DNA of 64,000 nucleotides from Flavobacteriaceae bacterium CRH (GTDB taxonomy: Bacteria > Bacteroidota > Bacteroidia > Flavobacteriales > Flavobacteriaceae). Under the pieces are notes generated by a model that made no database searches, had not been told where the DNA came from, and saw only the letters and a list, made by a program, of their open reading frames with translations. Both the position numbers and the translations under genes were made by a program. Location of the stretch: assembly GCA_001507425.1 (NCBI GenBank), contig LMAJ01000008.1, positions 1 to 64,000 of the forward strand, in the 5' to 3' direction. How positions within the stretch are numbered: position 1 is the first letter of the stretch; every line of letters begins with the position of its first letter. This document shows, piece after piece, positions 18,243 through 27,997 of this stretch.

Positions 18243-18623
18243 ATGAAAAATGTTGCCACTTTTATTGTAATAGTACTATTTAGTGTAATAGGTTATTCTC
18301 AAAACGGCCCAAAAATTGAATTTACAGCTTCAGACAATACTATCGATTATGGAAAAATATCGAAAAGTGATAATGGAGTCCGATCTTTTGAATTTACAAA
18401 TACAGGAGACGCGCCTTTGTTAATAACATCTGCAGAATCTACAGTAAGTACGATTGTTGTTACTAAACCTTCTGCGGCAATTATGCCGGGCAAAAAAGGA
18501 AAAATCGATGTGAAATATAATATGGCTGCCGGCCCAATTCGTAAAACTATTACTGTTGAAACCAATGCTGTAAACTATCCTGATGGGAGAGTTGCCCTGA
18601 AAATTAAAGGGGAAGTTTTATAA
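18243..18623 (+). CDS. DUF1573 domain-containing exported protein
   Basis: A 126-residue exported protein: signal peptide MKNVATFIVIVLFSVIGYSQ, then one DUF1573 domain (IDYGKISKSDNGVRSFEFTNTGDAPLLIT ... MPGKKGKIDVKYN), an immunoglobulin-like fold related to MSP/ASPM modules and common in Bacteroidetes. The usual length for the single-domain form is 120-150 residues. A TTG two codons upstream is also in frame, but ATG 18243 gives the normal signal peptide. The gene stands alone between its own promoter and a strong terminator. Role is unknown; likely periplasmic or surface structural. Confidence 0.85.
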   Translation: MKNVATFIVIVLFSVIGYSQNGPKIEFTASDNTIDYGKISKSDNGVRSFEFTNTGDAPLLITSAESTVSTIVVTKPSAAIMPGKKGKIDVKYNMAAGPIRKTITVETNAVNYPDGRVALKIKGEVL

Positions 18624-18646
18624 GAAATTAAAATCTAAAAATAGTT

Positions 18647-18677
18647 AAAGCCGCTTCACACAATGAAGCGGCTTTTT
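18647..18677 (+). terminator. Terminator after the DUF1573 gene
   Basis: AAAGCCGCTTCA pairs with TGAAGCGGCTTT around loop CACAA, followed by T residues. It may also act on the converging lipoprotein gene, whose strand carries a weaker T-rich tail. Confidence 0.85.
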
Positions 18678-18708
18678 ATTTACTTCTTAAAGTCGCGTTT
18701 TGGTAATT

Positions 18709-19191
18709 TTATTTTTGTGTTTTATCAGAACATTCAACAGGTTCAAATTTATATTTTACACGCTCAAAATCGATAGGCTGATCTTTAACTAAATACGTTA
18801 CGCCCATTGTTGTCTGCATTTTTCCGTTGCCTAAAATAAGTTTGGAATCTTTCTTTAAAAGTGCCATCGGATTTTTGAAAGTTTTAGTTTTATTTGCTCC
18901 TTCTGTAAAAGTGTAGTCTACAAATAAGGTATCTCCGTGAAATTTACCTGCAATTTCACCTGATCTTTCTGCAGCTCCGGCAACTTTCATTATCATATTT
19001 CCTGATACTTTTTCGTTTTTTAAAGTATTTACTTTTAAGTCAATAATATCATTTTCATAGGTTGCTTTATAACACTGAGTGCTTATTGGTTTTTCAATAA
19101 CCGTAGCTTCAGCTTTTTTGCTTTCATTATTTTTACAGCTCTGTAATCCGGCAAAGGATAAAAGCAAACATGATATGAATACATTTTTCAT
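18709..19191 (-). CDS. Hypothetical lipoprotein
   Basis: A 160-residue predicted lipoprotein; the leader ends with GLQSC (Cys19) followed by KNNESKKAEA, a charged tether. The mature domain alternates short strands (NTLKNEKVSGNMIMKVAG; EIAGKFHGDTLFVDYTFTEG) and looks like a small lipocalin-like or NlpE-style barrel, though no family can be named with certainty. A gap of 98 bases separates it from the OmpA gene upstream on the same strand, so it may be separately transcribed. Function unknown. Confidence 0.7.
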   Translation of the reverse strand: MKNVFISCLLLSFAGLQSCKNNESKKAEATVIEKPISTQCYKATYENDIIDLKVNTLKNEKVSGNMIMKVAGAAERSGEIAGKFHGDTLFVDYTFTEGANKTKTFKNPMALLKKDSKLILGNGKMQTTMGVTYLVKDQPIDFERVKYKFEPVECSDKTQK

Positions 19192-19289
19192 AATTATTTT
19201 TTTGATTGTTATCTTATAAAATTAAATAAAAAAGAAGTGAAATGAAAGGCTTTCTACATTAAAAATTGACTTAAAAAAGTAAAATAAAT

Positions 19290-21428
19290 TTATAAATTCT
19301 TAATCACAAATTCACTTCTTCGGTTCAATTCGTGCTCTTCTTCATTGCAGGCATCATCTGTTTTACATTTGATTATCGGAACCGATTCTCCGTAACCTTT
19401 TGCCGTAAGTCTTTTAGAATCAATACCGGATTGTATTATAAATTCCATAGTTGAGTTGGCTCTTTTTTGCGAAAGGTCTTCATTAAATTTTGCATTTCCT
19501 CTGGAATCTGTGTGTGAACCAATTTCGATTGCCATTCCGGGATATTTTTTCATTAATTCTATAACTCTTCCTAAAACAACTTTTGATTCTTTACGGATGT
19601 ACCACATATTGTAATCAAAATAAATAGGATCTGTTTTAATAATCAGTCTGTCTTTATCTCTTATAACATCTTTTTCCTGTTTTAGAATTTGATCTACTTT
19701 TTCTTTTTTCTTAATTTCAGTTGCCACAATTTGATCTTCTTTGGCTTTTTTCTCTTTTTGTTTTAATTCTATTACGGCCAGCGCTTCTTTTTTCTTGTTT
19801 TCTTCTTCAATAATAATTTTTTGCTTTCTTTTATTTTCGGCAGTTTCTTTTTCTTCTAATTTAATGACTTCCAAAGATTTCAATGCTAATGAACCATCAT
19901 TTACAACATCTCTTGTTTTGTCTAAAGTCAGTGTTTTCGATTCGTTTGTATATTTTTCTTTAAGAGCTGAAATTTTATAGGAAGCTTCGCAAGGAACGGT
20001 AAAACTAAATTTTCCGTCAGCAGGAGTTGTAATCGTGTTTAGCGTTTTATTTTGCGAATCCTGCAAAATTACGGTTGCATTTTCTAATGCTAATTTGGTA
20101 TCAATATCGGTTATTGTTCCGGCAATAAACTGTTTGCAGTCTTCAACGATTAGATCTTTAATTTCTTTAAATTGATAAATATCGTCGTTTCCCTTTCCTC
20201 CTTCTCTATTCGATGCAAAATATCCTTCTTTTGTATTTGAATCTATATTAAAGGAGAAATCATCTAAATTGGAGTTTAATGGCAAACCGATATTTATAGG
20301 TTCCGAATATTTATTCCCTTCAATTTCAGACACAAAAACATCCAAAGATCCGTAACCCAAATGTCCGTCTGAAGAAAAATAAAGTTTATTATCTGCTGAT
20401 ACAAAAGGGAATTGTTCTCTTTTATCGGTATTGATAATTGACCCTAAATTTTTTGGTGTATCAAAAGCGCCTTTGTTTATGTTTACAGAATAAATATCAA
20501 ATGAACCTAAACTTCCCGGCATATCTGAGGCAAAATACAATACTTTTTCATCTGCGCTTAAGGCAGGATGTTCTACGGAATAATTGGGACTATTAAACGG
20601 AAGTGCCGTGATATTTGTCCATTTTCCATCAACTAATTCTGCTTTAAAAATCTGAAGGTTTGAAATCTTTTTATCATCTTTCTTTTTCTTTCCGTTTTTA
20701 GAATTATTTCTTGTAAAATAAATTGTTTTCCCGTCTTTTGTAAAAATAGCATCGGCTTCATGCATTCCTGTTTTTAGTTCATCGGCAAAATAACTAACAA
20801 GAGCATCGGCAGTATTGCTATTCTGAATTGGGATTGTTACCAAATTTAAATAGGTTTCATTATCCCATTTATACTTTTTATCAAATAATCCGGGTTTTAG
20901 TTTTACGGCTGCAAAAACCAAATTTTCGTTGTATTTAACGGCTCCAAACTCAGAATTTGGCGTGTTTACAGCTAGATTTTTTATTTCAAATCTATTGCCA
21001 ATTGCCGAAACATTTTCGAGTTCTTTTAGTTTTTTTCTGAAATAAACAGAATCCTGGCTGTTTGTCGATTTTGCATAATATTCTTTTAATACAACATTAG
21101 CATCATTATAACTATTACTGGCTTTTAAGGTTTGTGCGTATCTGAAATAATAATTTCTATCTAAATCTTTGTTATAGTTTTTAATCAGAAGTCGGTAATA
21201 ACGCTGCGCTTTTATTAAGTCGTTTGTATAATAATAGGAATCGGCCAGGTTTTTAATTACTTCTTGCGAAGGTTTGTTTTCTGCAAGTTTTTCATATAAA
21301 ATAATGGCTTGTGTATAATATGTTTTATCAAAAAATCGCCTGGCTCTAATCAGTTCCTGATCTTGTGCATTTATAAACTGTATTGAAAATACGAATATAA
21401 TAACGAGTAGTTTTTTCATATTTTTCAT
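19290..21428 (-). CDS. OmpA-family protein with TPR and PD40 repeats
   Basis: A 712-residue exported envelope protein. After the signal peptide (KKLLVIIFVFSIQFINAQ) come TPR-like helices, then PD40/WD40-like blades (ADEKVLYFASDMPGSLGSFD, VSADNKLYFSSDGHLGYGS), a CarboxypepD_reg-like domain (IAGTITDIDTKLALENATV), a charged coiled stretch, and a C-terminal OmpA peptidoglycan-binding domain (IEIGSHTDSRGN, about residue 633 onward). Such proteins pair with PorP/SprF in type IX secretion and gliding loci, the best-known relative being PorE/SprE-associated OmpA proteins. It starts one base after the PorP stop, so translation is probably coupled. ATG 21419 is an alternative start. Confidence 0.88.
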   Translation of the reverse strand: MKNMKKLLVIIFVFSIQFINAQDQELIRARRFFDKTYYTQAIILYEKLAENKPSQEVIKNLADSYYYTNDLIKAQRYYRLLIKNYNKDLDRNYYFRYAQTLKASNSYNDANVVLKEYYAKSTNSQDSVYFRKKLKELENVSAIGNRFEIKNLAVNTPNSEFGAVKYNENLVFAAVKLKPGLFDKKYKWDNETYLNLVTIPIQNSNTADALVSYFADELKTGMHEADAIFTKDGKTIYFTRNNSKNGKKKKDDKKISNLQIFKAELVDGKWTNITALPFNSPNYSVEHPALSADEKVLYFASDMPGSLGSFDIYSVNINKGAFDTPKNLGSIINTDKREQFPFVSADNKLYFSSDGHLGYGSLDVFVSEIEGNKYSEPINIGLPLNSNLDDFSFNIDSNTKEGYFASNREGGKGNDDIYQFKEIKDLIVEDCKQFIAGTITDIDTKLALENATVILQDSQNKTLNTITTPADGKFSFTVPCEASYKISALKEKYTNESKTLTLDKTRDVVNDGSLALKSLEVIKLEEKETAENKRKQKIIIEEENKKKEALAVIELKQKEKKAKEDQIVATEIKKKEKVDQILKQEKDVIRDKDRLIIKTDPIYFDYNMWYIRKESKVVLGRVIELMKKYPGMAIEIGSHTDSRGNAKFNEDLSQKRANSTMEFIIQSGIDSKRLTAKGYGESVPIIKCKTDDACNEEEHELNRRSEFVIKNL

Positions 21429-21429
21429 T

Positions 21430-22365
21430 TTAAAAGAATCTAGGTGATTTATCAAATCCTTTACCTAATAAATCTAAATCAAAAAGCAGCATAATTTCAT
21501 GCGTTCCTGAATTAAACTGACCTAAATTTGATAATGTATAATCGTATGCATAACCAATTCGAAGCGTTGGTGTTATGTTGATATTTACTAAGGCGCTAAC
21601 TGCATCATCGATTCTGTATGCGGCACCAAACTCGAATTTTTCGTTGTATAAAACATTGGCTGTTATGTCTACAGAAACGGGAGCTCCTTTAACAATTTTT
21701 GACATAAATGCCGGTTTCAGTTTTAGTGCATCATTAATTTGAAAAACATATCCTGCGGTAAAAAAAGTATGAATTTCTTCAGAACCATAAGCGTTTATTC
21801 CTGATTTTTCTTCGATTTGTTTGGCTTTCAATAAATTGGGAGCTGATAATCCGACATAAAAATTATTTCTGAAAAAATAAGCCCCTACTCCAATATTTGG
21901 TTTTGTTACATTAATGTTTTCGGCGAAAGCCACATCTGTAGAAGTATCTCCACTTTGCAAAACAAAACCATTAAAATTAGTTTGCAATGCCGAAAAACCT
22001 GCTTTTAAACCTAATGAAAGTTTATTTTGTCCTCCTAAATTTAATACATAAGCGAAATCTGCATAAACATTATTTTCTTTTTTTGCTCCATCTCCAATAT
22101 CATCAGAAACTAACGAAAGTCCAACTTCAACCTTATCGCTCAAAGCGGTGTGCCCGAAAAAAGTAAACGTTTTTGGAGCTCCAATTGCACCAACCCATTG
22201 TGTTCTGTATAATCCTCCCAGATTTAACATAGATGGTGTTCCGGTTGCATACGCCGGATTTACAACGCTCATATTGTACATATAATGAGTGTATTCCGGA
22301 TCTTGCTGGGCGGAAACGGACGCTATATAGAAGAAAAAAGGTATAAGAAATAATATTTTTTTCAT
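21430..22365 (-). CDS. Type IX secretion PorP/SprF family outer-membrane protein
   Basis: A 311-residue outer-membrane protein of the PorP/SprF family. The mature start (QQDPEYTHYMYNMSVVNPAYATG) is the family signature, and the rest alternates strands of a beta-barrel (LRIGYAYDYTLSNLGQFNSGTHEIMLLFD). PorP/SprF proteins anchor or deliver proteins carrying CHU_C-type (type B) sorting domains. The gene lies 31 bases after exactly such a protein and just before an OmpA-PD40 gene, a standard trio in Flavobacteria. Several paralogues per genome are usual, so it is not necessarily the SprF of the gliding machine. Confidence 0.93.
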   Translation of the reverse strand: MKKILFLIPFFFYIASVSAQQDPEYTHYMYNMSVVNPAYATGTPSMLNLGGLYRTQWVGAIGAPKTFTFFGHTALSDKVEVGLSLVSDDIGDGAKKENNVYADFAYVLNLGGQNKLSLGLKAGFSALQTNFNGFVLQSGDTSTDVAFAENINVTKPNIGVGAYFFRNNFYVGLSAPNLLKAKQIEEKSGINAYGSEEIHTFFTAGYVFQINDALKLKPAFMSKIVKGAPVSVDITANVLYNEKFEFGAAYRIDDAVSALVNINITPTLRIGYAYDYTLSNLGQFNSGTHEIMLLFDLDLLGKGFDKSPRFF

Positions 22366-22396
22366 TTGAAATTATGTTGAATAATGTAAAGGGCAA

Positions 22397-25024
22397 TTAT
22401 CTGTTTAAGTAAAGACGGCCTTGTTTTGGCTTTTTATTGTCTTTATTAAAATTCAAAATGTAAAAATAAACGCCATTTGGTGCTAGTCCGCTGGCAACTC
22501 CGTTGGTTTCATAATTTGTTCCGTCCCAACCTGGTTTATTTATAAAACCTTTATACATTCCGTTTCCGTATCTGTTAAAAATTTCGAGTGTGAAATTTGG
22601 GTATAAAAATTCAATATTCGGAATCACAAAAGTGTCATTTACGCCATCTCCGTTTGGAGAAAATCCGTCAGGAATAAAAAAGTCATTTGGCACGTCATCG
22701 CAATGCGTTAAAGAAACCGTTACTTCAATACGTTCATAAGAATAACAGTTTGTTGCACTCGAATATCCAAAACCATAATACTTACCTTGTTCAACTAAAA
22801 TAGTAGACGAAGGCAATAAATTTCCGTGCATAGGTGCATCATACCAAAGTACTGATGAAGCCATATCTGTTTTATTCGATAAATCTAAAAGTGTAGGATT
22901 GTTTAAACCGCAAAAATCTGCCGGTTCATTCAATTCCGGAGCCGTCGCATCGTTTATGGTAACCAAAATCATGGTTGGATCTGATGTACAGTTTGCAGTA
23001 GTTATTCGAACATAATAATTCTGAGTTATTAAAACCGTATCATCTCGAAGTGGAACTGTTGCCGTTGCAGAATCATACCATTTATATTCAGGTCCGTTTG
23101 GTGCTAAATTGTGAACTGTAGTACCTTCTGATCTGCAAAAAATTAAATTAGTAGCGGCTGGTGCGACCGGAATTGGATTTATTGAAAACGGATCTGCAAT
23201 GCCGGATACATTGGTGCTGCAAGTTGTGATATTATTCAGCAAGTTGGTAATTGTTGCTGTTGTAGAACCTGTATTTAAAAGTAAACCCGAAGGAATTATA
23301 AAAGTAGCCGATCCGTTTACGGGCGACAATGTAACTTTTTGTACTACTGAAGTATTTCTTCCTGAAAGAATATAGGAAAGGGTTACATCTGTTAAAGTTC
23401 CTAATCCTGAAACTGAAGCTGTAACGGCTTCTCCAAAACATACATCTGCAATTTGTATTCTTAAATTTGCTGCACCAGGCGCAGGAATTATTACGATATC
23501 ACCTTTTAAATTTGCGGTGTTTGTACATTGTGAAACTACCTGGGTGATAGTAGTGATTGTTATTACTGAGTTTCCGCTTTGTGCATTTAAAAAGGATGGA
23601 ATTGTAAAAGTTGCGTTTCCTCCCGTAAATGTAACCCTAACATTTTGAGCCGTTGCATTATTAGCGCCGGAAATGTTATAACGAAGATCATAAACTCCGT
23701 CTTTAATTTTTATTGCATCAGAAATTACTATTGTTGCCGTACTATTTTGACAGGTTTTTGCTTCTGCAATTTTAGCTCCCGTCAAATCAGGTAAAGCATA
23801 TACATGCAATACATCTGATAAATTATTGACAATATTGACACATGCCTGTTCACTTGTCTCCGCATAAATATTAAGAATAGTTAACGTGAAGTCTCCAACT
23901 TGTTTGAAATAATCTGACTTGATTGGAAAAAGAAAAACCCCGTTACTAAGGTTTGCCGTAATAGTTTCTGTACCAGCGTTGGGACCTGAGACATTAAACG
24001 TTATTTTATAATCACCATTTGGAATTGCTGCTGCACCTTTTGTAATTCGGACAGAATAAGTTGCTGTTGGAATTTCGGTTTCGCATATATCAGAATTAAC
24101 AACAACTGTTGCTCCGGTAAAATCGAGTTTCTTTTCAATTCTAACAATTACTGCTGTCGATGCTGGATTACAAACGGTATTGGGAGAAGGAACATTGTAG
24201 ACAAAAAAGTAATTTCCTTCACCAAATCTGTTACAAATTTTTTGAATATCAATAAAATGATCGCCGGAAAAAGTTAACTCTCCTGTTGATCTGATATTAG
24301 GATCTGTCCAGGTACCATTAGGGTCAGCTCCTGAAATCATACTGTTTAAATCATGATTTGTATAATTCGAAACATTATCACTACATACCTTTAAATTAGT
24401 TGCTGTTCCTGATTTTGGCGCTCTGTAAACTGTTAAATTTATGGTTGCCGGAGGTGGAGCCGCACATGAACCCACAGCAGTCATTGTATAGGTAAACTGA
24501 TAAGGTCCCAATAAATTTGTGACGTTTACAAAAGAATCTGAAACATTTTGGTTCGTAGTATCATTATGCCATTTCCCGTTAGAATGCGGCCCTAAAACAG
24601 TACCGTCAAAAGCCTGAAAAAGATTAAAATTTCCTGCTGAAGTACACGTTATTGCAAAAGAAGGTTTTCCTGTATAGCCTCCAATTGTAACAGTAACTGT
24701 TGATGTAGAATCTGTACAACCGGTATTATCCGGTAAAGTATATGTGTAATGATAAATTCCGCTGTTCTGGATAAGGTGTACATTCAAAATTCCGGTTTCA
24801 CCATCAAGTCCAAATGAATTATCATCATCTGACCAGGTTCCACCCGAAATCGCTGTTCCTAATAATGCAAACAAATCGACAGTTTTATTGGCAGGGTCAG
24901 GAATATCACAAATTGTTATACTTGCATCATTGCCGGCACACTGACTATAAATTGCTGTAGGCAAACAAGTTAACAAAACAAAAAACAGTACAAATTGTAA
25001 GAAATTATAGTATTTTTTGATCAT
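22397..25024 (-). CDS. Type IX-secreted adhesin-like protein with CHU_C sorting domain
   Basis: An 875-residue secreted surface protein. The signal peptide ends near AIYSQC. The centre contains at least three roughly 105-residue modules centred near residues 346, 455 and 555, each with a Y-x-ISG-x-N-like start, G-x-A-x-F-x-IP and a late cysteine, probably Ig-like beta domains. The C-terminal 90 residues (PDGFSPNGDGVNDTF, EIFNRYGNGMYKG, GVYFYIL) are the gliding-motility-associated C-terminal (CHU_C, type B) domain that directs export by the type IX system. It is first in an operon with PorP/SprF and OmpA-PD40. Likely adhesin; ligand unknown. Confidence 0.9.
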   Translation of the reverse strand: MIKKYYNFLQFVLFFVLLTCLPTAIYSQCAGNDASITICDIPDPANKTVDLFALLGTAISGGTWSDDDNSFGLDGETGILNVHLIQNSGIYHYTYTLPDNTGCTDSTSTVTVTIGGYTGKPSFAITCTSAGNFNLFQAFDGTVLGPHSNGKWHNDTTNQNVSDSFVNVTNLLGPYQFTYTMTAVGSCAAPPPATINLTVYRAPKSGTATNLKVCSDNVSNYTNHDLNSMISGADPNGTWTDPNIRSTGELTFSGDHFIDIQKICNRFGEGNYFFVYNVPSPNTVCNPASTAVIVRIEKKLDFTGATVVVNSDICETEIPTATYSVRITKGAAAIPNGDYKITFNVSGPNAGTETITANLSNGVFLFPIKSDYFKQVGDFTLTILNIYAETSEQACVNIVNNLSDVLHVYALPDLTGAKIAEAKTCQNSTATIVISDAIKIKDGVYDLRYNISGANNATAQNVRVTFTGGNATFTIPSFLNAQSGNSVITITTITQVVSQCTNTANLKGDIVIIPAPGAANLRIQIADVCFGEAVTASVSGLGTLTDVTLSYILSGRNTSVVQKVTLSPVNGSATFIIPSGLLLNTGSTTATITNLLNNITTCSTNVSGIADPFSINPIPVAPAATNLIFCRSEGTTVHNLAPNGPEYKWYDSATATVPLRDDTVLITQNYYVRITTANCTSDPTMILVTINDATAPELNEPADFCGLNNPTLLDLSNKTDMASSVLWYDAPMHGNLLPSSTILVEQGKYYGFGYSSATNCYSYERIEVTVSLTHCDDVPNDFFIPDGFSPNGDGVNDTFVIPNIEFLYPNFTLEIFNRYGNGMYKGFINKPGWDGTNYETNGVASGLAPNGVYFYILNFNKDNKKPKQGRLYLNR

Positions 25025-25153
25025 AAATTATATTTTAGTTAAACATAATAAAAATATCGAGTTAGTTTATCAAAAAACTTAATTTTCTTATTAATATTTT
25101 AAAATAATTTATATTAAGTCAAAAAAATTGGTACTAAATAAAATTATATGCAA

Positions 25154-26476
25154 TTACAGTTCATCTTCTAGTTTAAACCTGAATTTTAAAATCAAACTAT
25201 TTCGTTCCACTTCTAAATTAATCCAAATATCATCTTCAGATTTTAAGAGATTATTTATCTGTTGCAGAGAATATCTGTAAGGCATAATTTTATTGATGGT
25301 TACAATAATATCTCCTTTTTTCAAACCACATTTTTCTGCAGCAGAGTTTTTTCTGATATTTACAATTTCATAAACCGGTTTTAATGAAAATTTATATCTG
25401 AAATTATCTTTTTTAGAATTTGAATCCACATCACTCATTGATGTTGCTACTTGAACGGTTTCTAAACGAACCGTTTCCTGAACCCATTGCAAACCATTAT
25501 GCTGAATCGTAATTCCGCTTTTGTTATAAGTAAAAGGTTCTGAGAATTTACTGTTTTTTTTAAGATATAATTTTCGGTCGGCATAATCTAAAACCAACGT
25601 AAATCGTTTTAAAACTTCTCCCCCAACAGAACCAATACGATCCGGAACCATTTTTACATTTCGAACAGAAGTTGAATCCGGAAAAGAGACAATCGGATTT
25701 TTAAATTCAAAATCAGCAATCGAAAATTTTTCAATTTTTGCACGATGCCCTTCAATATCTCCACTGAAACCTTTTCCTAAAAAATCAGGAAAATTCTTTT
25801 TAGGTAATTTTATCTTATTATTTTCAAAAATCCAAAATGCGTCACTATTTCCAATATCAATAAGCAATTTAGCTGGTATTTCATTGCCATCTGTTACCGC
25901 CGTTGTATAAATATATGGTTTTGATCTCTCTATAGTTATAGGAACCGATTTAAATTTTTTATCAAGCTTTTTTCTGGTTTCTTCGTTATTTAAATGAATT
26001 ATGACTTTCTTTTTTTGATAATTGATTTCAACTAAATTATTTTTAAAAAATTTATGTCCAATAATACCATTTACCGGAATACCAATATGAGAAGATAAAT
26101 TAAAACTTTGATCCAGGATAATATAAACCAAATGGTTATTAGATTTTATGCCATGAGTTTCCAGAACATTGTTTGTCGATTTTAATCCCTCGATTTCTTC
26201 CTCACTTCCTAAACCTCTTAGTTTAATTTTTTCTATGTTATTAAAACTAACTTCCTGCTTTTCTTCCATACTAAACAAGATTGTTTCTTCTACTCCGGAA
26301 TCAAGCAAGAAATTTAATTCTACTCCATTCACTTTTATCGGAATAAAGACAAGGTTATTTATCAATTTAAATGGAATAGTTACCTTCTTACGGTGGTTTT
26401 CTATCAAAAAATCATTTTGCGCCAAAAGTGAAAAAGGTACGAAAAGCCCAAAAAACAACACAATATATTTTTTCAT
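25154..26476 (-). CDS. Retropepsin-like aspartic protease with PDZ domain
   Basis: A 440-residue exported protein: signal peptide (KKYIVLFFGLFVPFSLLAQ), two retropepsin-like lobes with candidate catalytic aspartates in FLLDSGVEETILF (about residue 60) and LLIDIGNSDAFWIF (about 207), and a C-terminal PDZ domain (IRKNSAAEKCGLKKGDIIVTI). Two lobes in one chain give a pepsin-like pair; the second reads DIG instead of DTG or DSG. A TTG six bases upstream is in frame but ATG 26476 fits the signal peptide. Such proteins are common in Bacteroidetes and their targets are unknown. Not obviously in an operon with the secretion trio, which starts 130 bases downstream. Confidence 0.82.
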   Translation of the reverse strand: MKKYIVLFFGLFVPFSLLAQNDFLIENHRKKVTIPFKLINNLVFIPIKVNGVELNFLLDSGVEETILFSMEEKQEVSFNNIEKIKLRGLGSEEEIEGLKSTNNVLETHGIKSNNHLVYIILDQSFNLSSHIGIPVNGIIGHKFFKNNLVEINYQKKKVIIHLNNEETRKKLDKKFKSVPITIERSKPYIYTTAVTDGNEIPAKLLIDIGNSDAFWIFENNKIKLPKKNFPDFLGKGFSGDIEGHRAKIEKFSIADFEFKNPIVSFPDSTSVRNVKMVPDRIGSVGGEVLKRFTLVLDYADRKLYLKKNSKFSEPFTYNKSGITIQHNGLQWVQETVRLETVQVATSMSDVDSNSKKDNFRYKFSLKPVYEIVNIRKNSAAEKCGLKKGDIIVTINKIMPYRYSLQQINNLLKSEDDIWINLEVERNSLILKFRFKLEDEL

Positions 26477-26599
26477 TGACAAAATTTTATTATAAAATTA
26501 GTAAATATATTTATAATTGTTAGATTTTTACAAGTCCTCGTAATGTTTACGTTAAATTCGAAAAAAAAATGCAAATTTGCACTTCAATAATAAAAACAC

Positions 26600-27796
26600 A
26601 TGCCAACAATTTCAAACAAAGGCAAGAACATGCCCGAATCACCGATACGCAAACTTGCTCCTTATGCAGATAGTGCAAAAAAGCAAGGAAAAAAAGTGTA
26701 TCATTTAAACATTGGTCAACCGGATATTAAGACACCGGAAGTGGCCATCGAGGCGGTAAAAAATATTGATTTAACTCTTATAGAATACAGTCCGTCTGCC
26801 GGATATGAAAGTTATAGAAAAAAATTAGCTAAATTTTACCAACGTCAAAACGTAAATGTTAACTCAGAAGACATCATTGTAACTACTGGTGGTTCTGAAG
26901 CCTTATTGTTTGCATTGGCCACCATTACAGATCCTGGAGATGAAATCATTATTCCGGAACCTTTTTATGCTAATTATCATGCATTTGCATCGTCAACCAG
27001 CGCAACGGTTATTCCTGTAATTTCTACTATTGAAAGTGGTTTTGCTTTGCCAAGTATTGATATTGTAGAAAAATTGATTACTCCAAAAACAAAAGCTATT
27101 TTAATTTGTAATCCCGGTAATCCAACAGGTTATTTATACTCTGAATCAGAAATCAAACAATTAGCAAGTTTGATTAAAAAGCACGATTTATATTTAATTG
27201 CTGACGAAGTTTATCGTGAGTTTTTATACGATGGAGACGACGTTCATTTTTCGGTAATGAATTTAGAAGACGTAGAGCAAAACGTAATCATGGTCGATTC
27301 AGTTTCAAAACGTTACAGTATGTGTGGCGCAAGAATTGGATGTTTAATTACTAAAAACAAGGCTGTTCTGTCAACGGTTATGAAATTCGCGCAAGCACGT
27401 TTGAGCCCTCCAACGATCGAACAAATTGCTTGTGAAGCTGCTATAGATACACCTCAGAGCTATTTTGATGAAGTAATTTCTGAATATAAAAGTCGCCGTG
27501 ACACTTTAATTACAGAGTTAAATAAAATTGAAGGCGTTATAGTAACCAAACCAAAAGGTGCTTTTTATTGCATTGCACAATTGCCAATAGAAAATGCCGA
27601 TGATTTTGCACAATGGCTTTTAGAAACGTATGATTTAAACGGAGAAACGGTTATGGTTGCCCCTGCTGCCGGATTTTATTCGACTCCGGGAATGGGTCTA
27701 AATCAAGTTCGAATTGCTTATGTATTGAATAAGAAAGATTTAGTTACTGCTGTAAATATTTTAAAAGAAGCGCTTTTGGTTTATAACAAAAGATAA
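26600..27796 (+). CDS. Pyridoxal-phosphate aminotransferase (aspartate aminotransferase family)
   Basis: A 398-residue class I fold aminotransferase. It has the N-terminal segment GQPDIKTPE, the phosphate-binding TTGGSEALLFAL, the cofactor-contacting NPGNPTGYLYS, ADEVYREFLYDG, and the Schiff-base lysine in SVSKRYSMCGARIGC. The C-terminal arginine that holds the substrate carboxylate is in NQVRIAYVLNKKD. The family is normally annotated as aspartate or aromatic aminotransferase; the exact amino acid is not fixed by the sequence. It is monocistronic and ends at a strong terminator. Confidence 0.9.
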   Translation: MPTISNKGKNMPESPIRKLAPYADSAKKQGKKVYHLNIGQPDIKTPEVAIEAVKNIDLTLIEYSPSAGYESYRKKLAKFYQRQNVNVNSEDIIVTTGGSEALLFALATITDPGDEIIIPEPFYANYHAFASSTSATVIPVISTIESGFALPSIDIVEKLITPKTKAILICNPGNPTGYLYSESEIKQLASLIKKHDLYLIADEVYREFLYDGDDVHFSVMNLEDVEQNVIMVDSVSKRYSMCGARIGCLITKNKAVLSTVMKFAQARLSPPTIEQIACEAAIDTPQSYFDEVISEYKSRRDTLITELNKIEGVIVTKPKGAFYCIAQLPIENADDFAQWLLETYDLNGETVMVAPAAGFYSTPGMGLNQVRIAYVLNKKDLVTAVNILKEALLVYNKR

Positions 27797-27818
27797 TCTT
27801 AAAAAAACAACAATCCTA

Positions 27819-27849
27819 AAAAGGCAATAACTTCTCGTTATTGCCTTTT
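27819..27849 (+). terminator. Terminator after the aminotransferase
   Basis: AAAAGGCAATAAC and GTTATTGCCTTTT make a perfect 13-bp stem with loop TTCTC, followed by an A/T tail. Confidence 0.85.
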
Positions 27850-27997
27850 ATATTTTATAAAAATAACAGATTTGGTTTTAATTTAAATTATATCCAAAAA
27901 CTATCGATTAAATAGTAAAAACGATAGAAAAGGTTTCCTTTTTATTAATTATCTTTACCGCCTTAAAAAGATATACCCATTATAATAGTAGTTTTTA

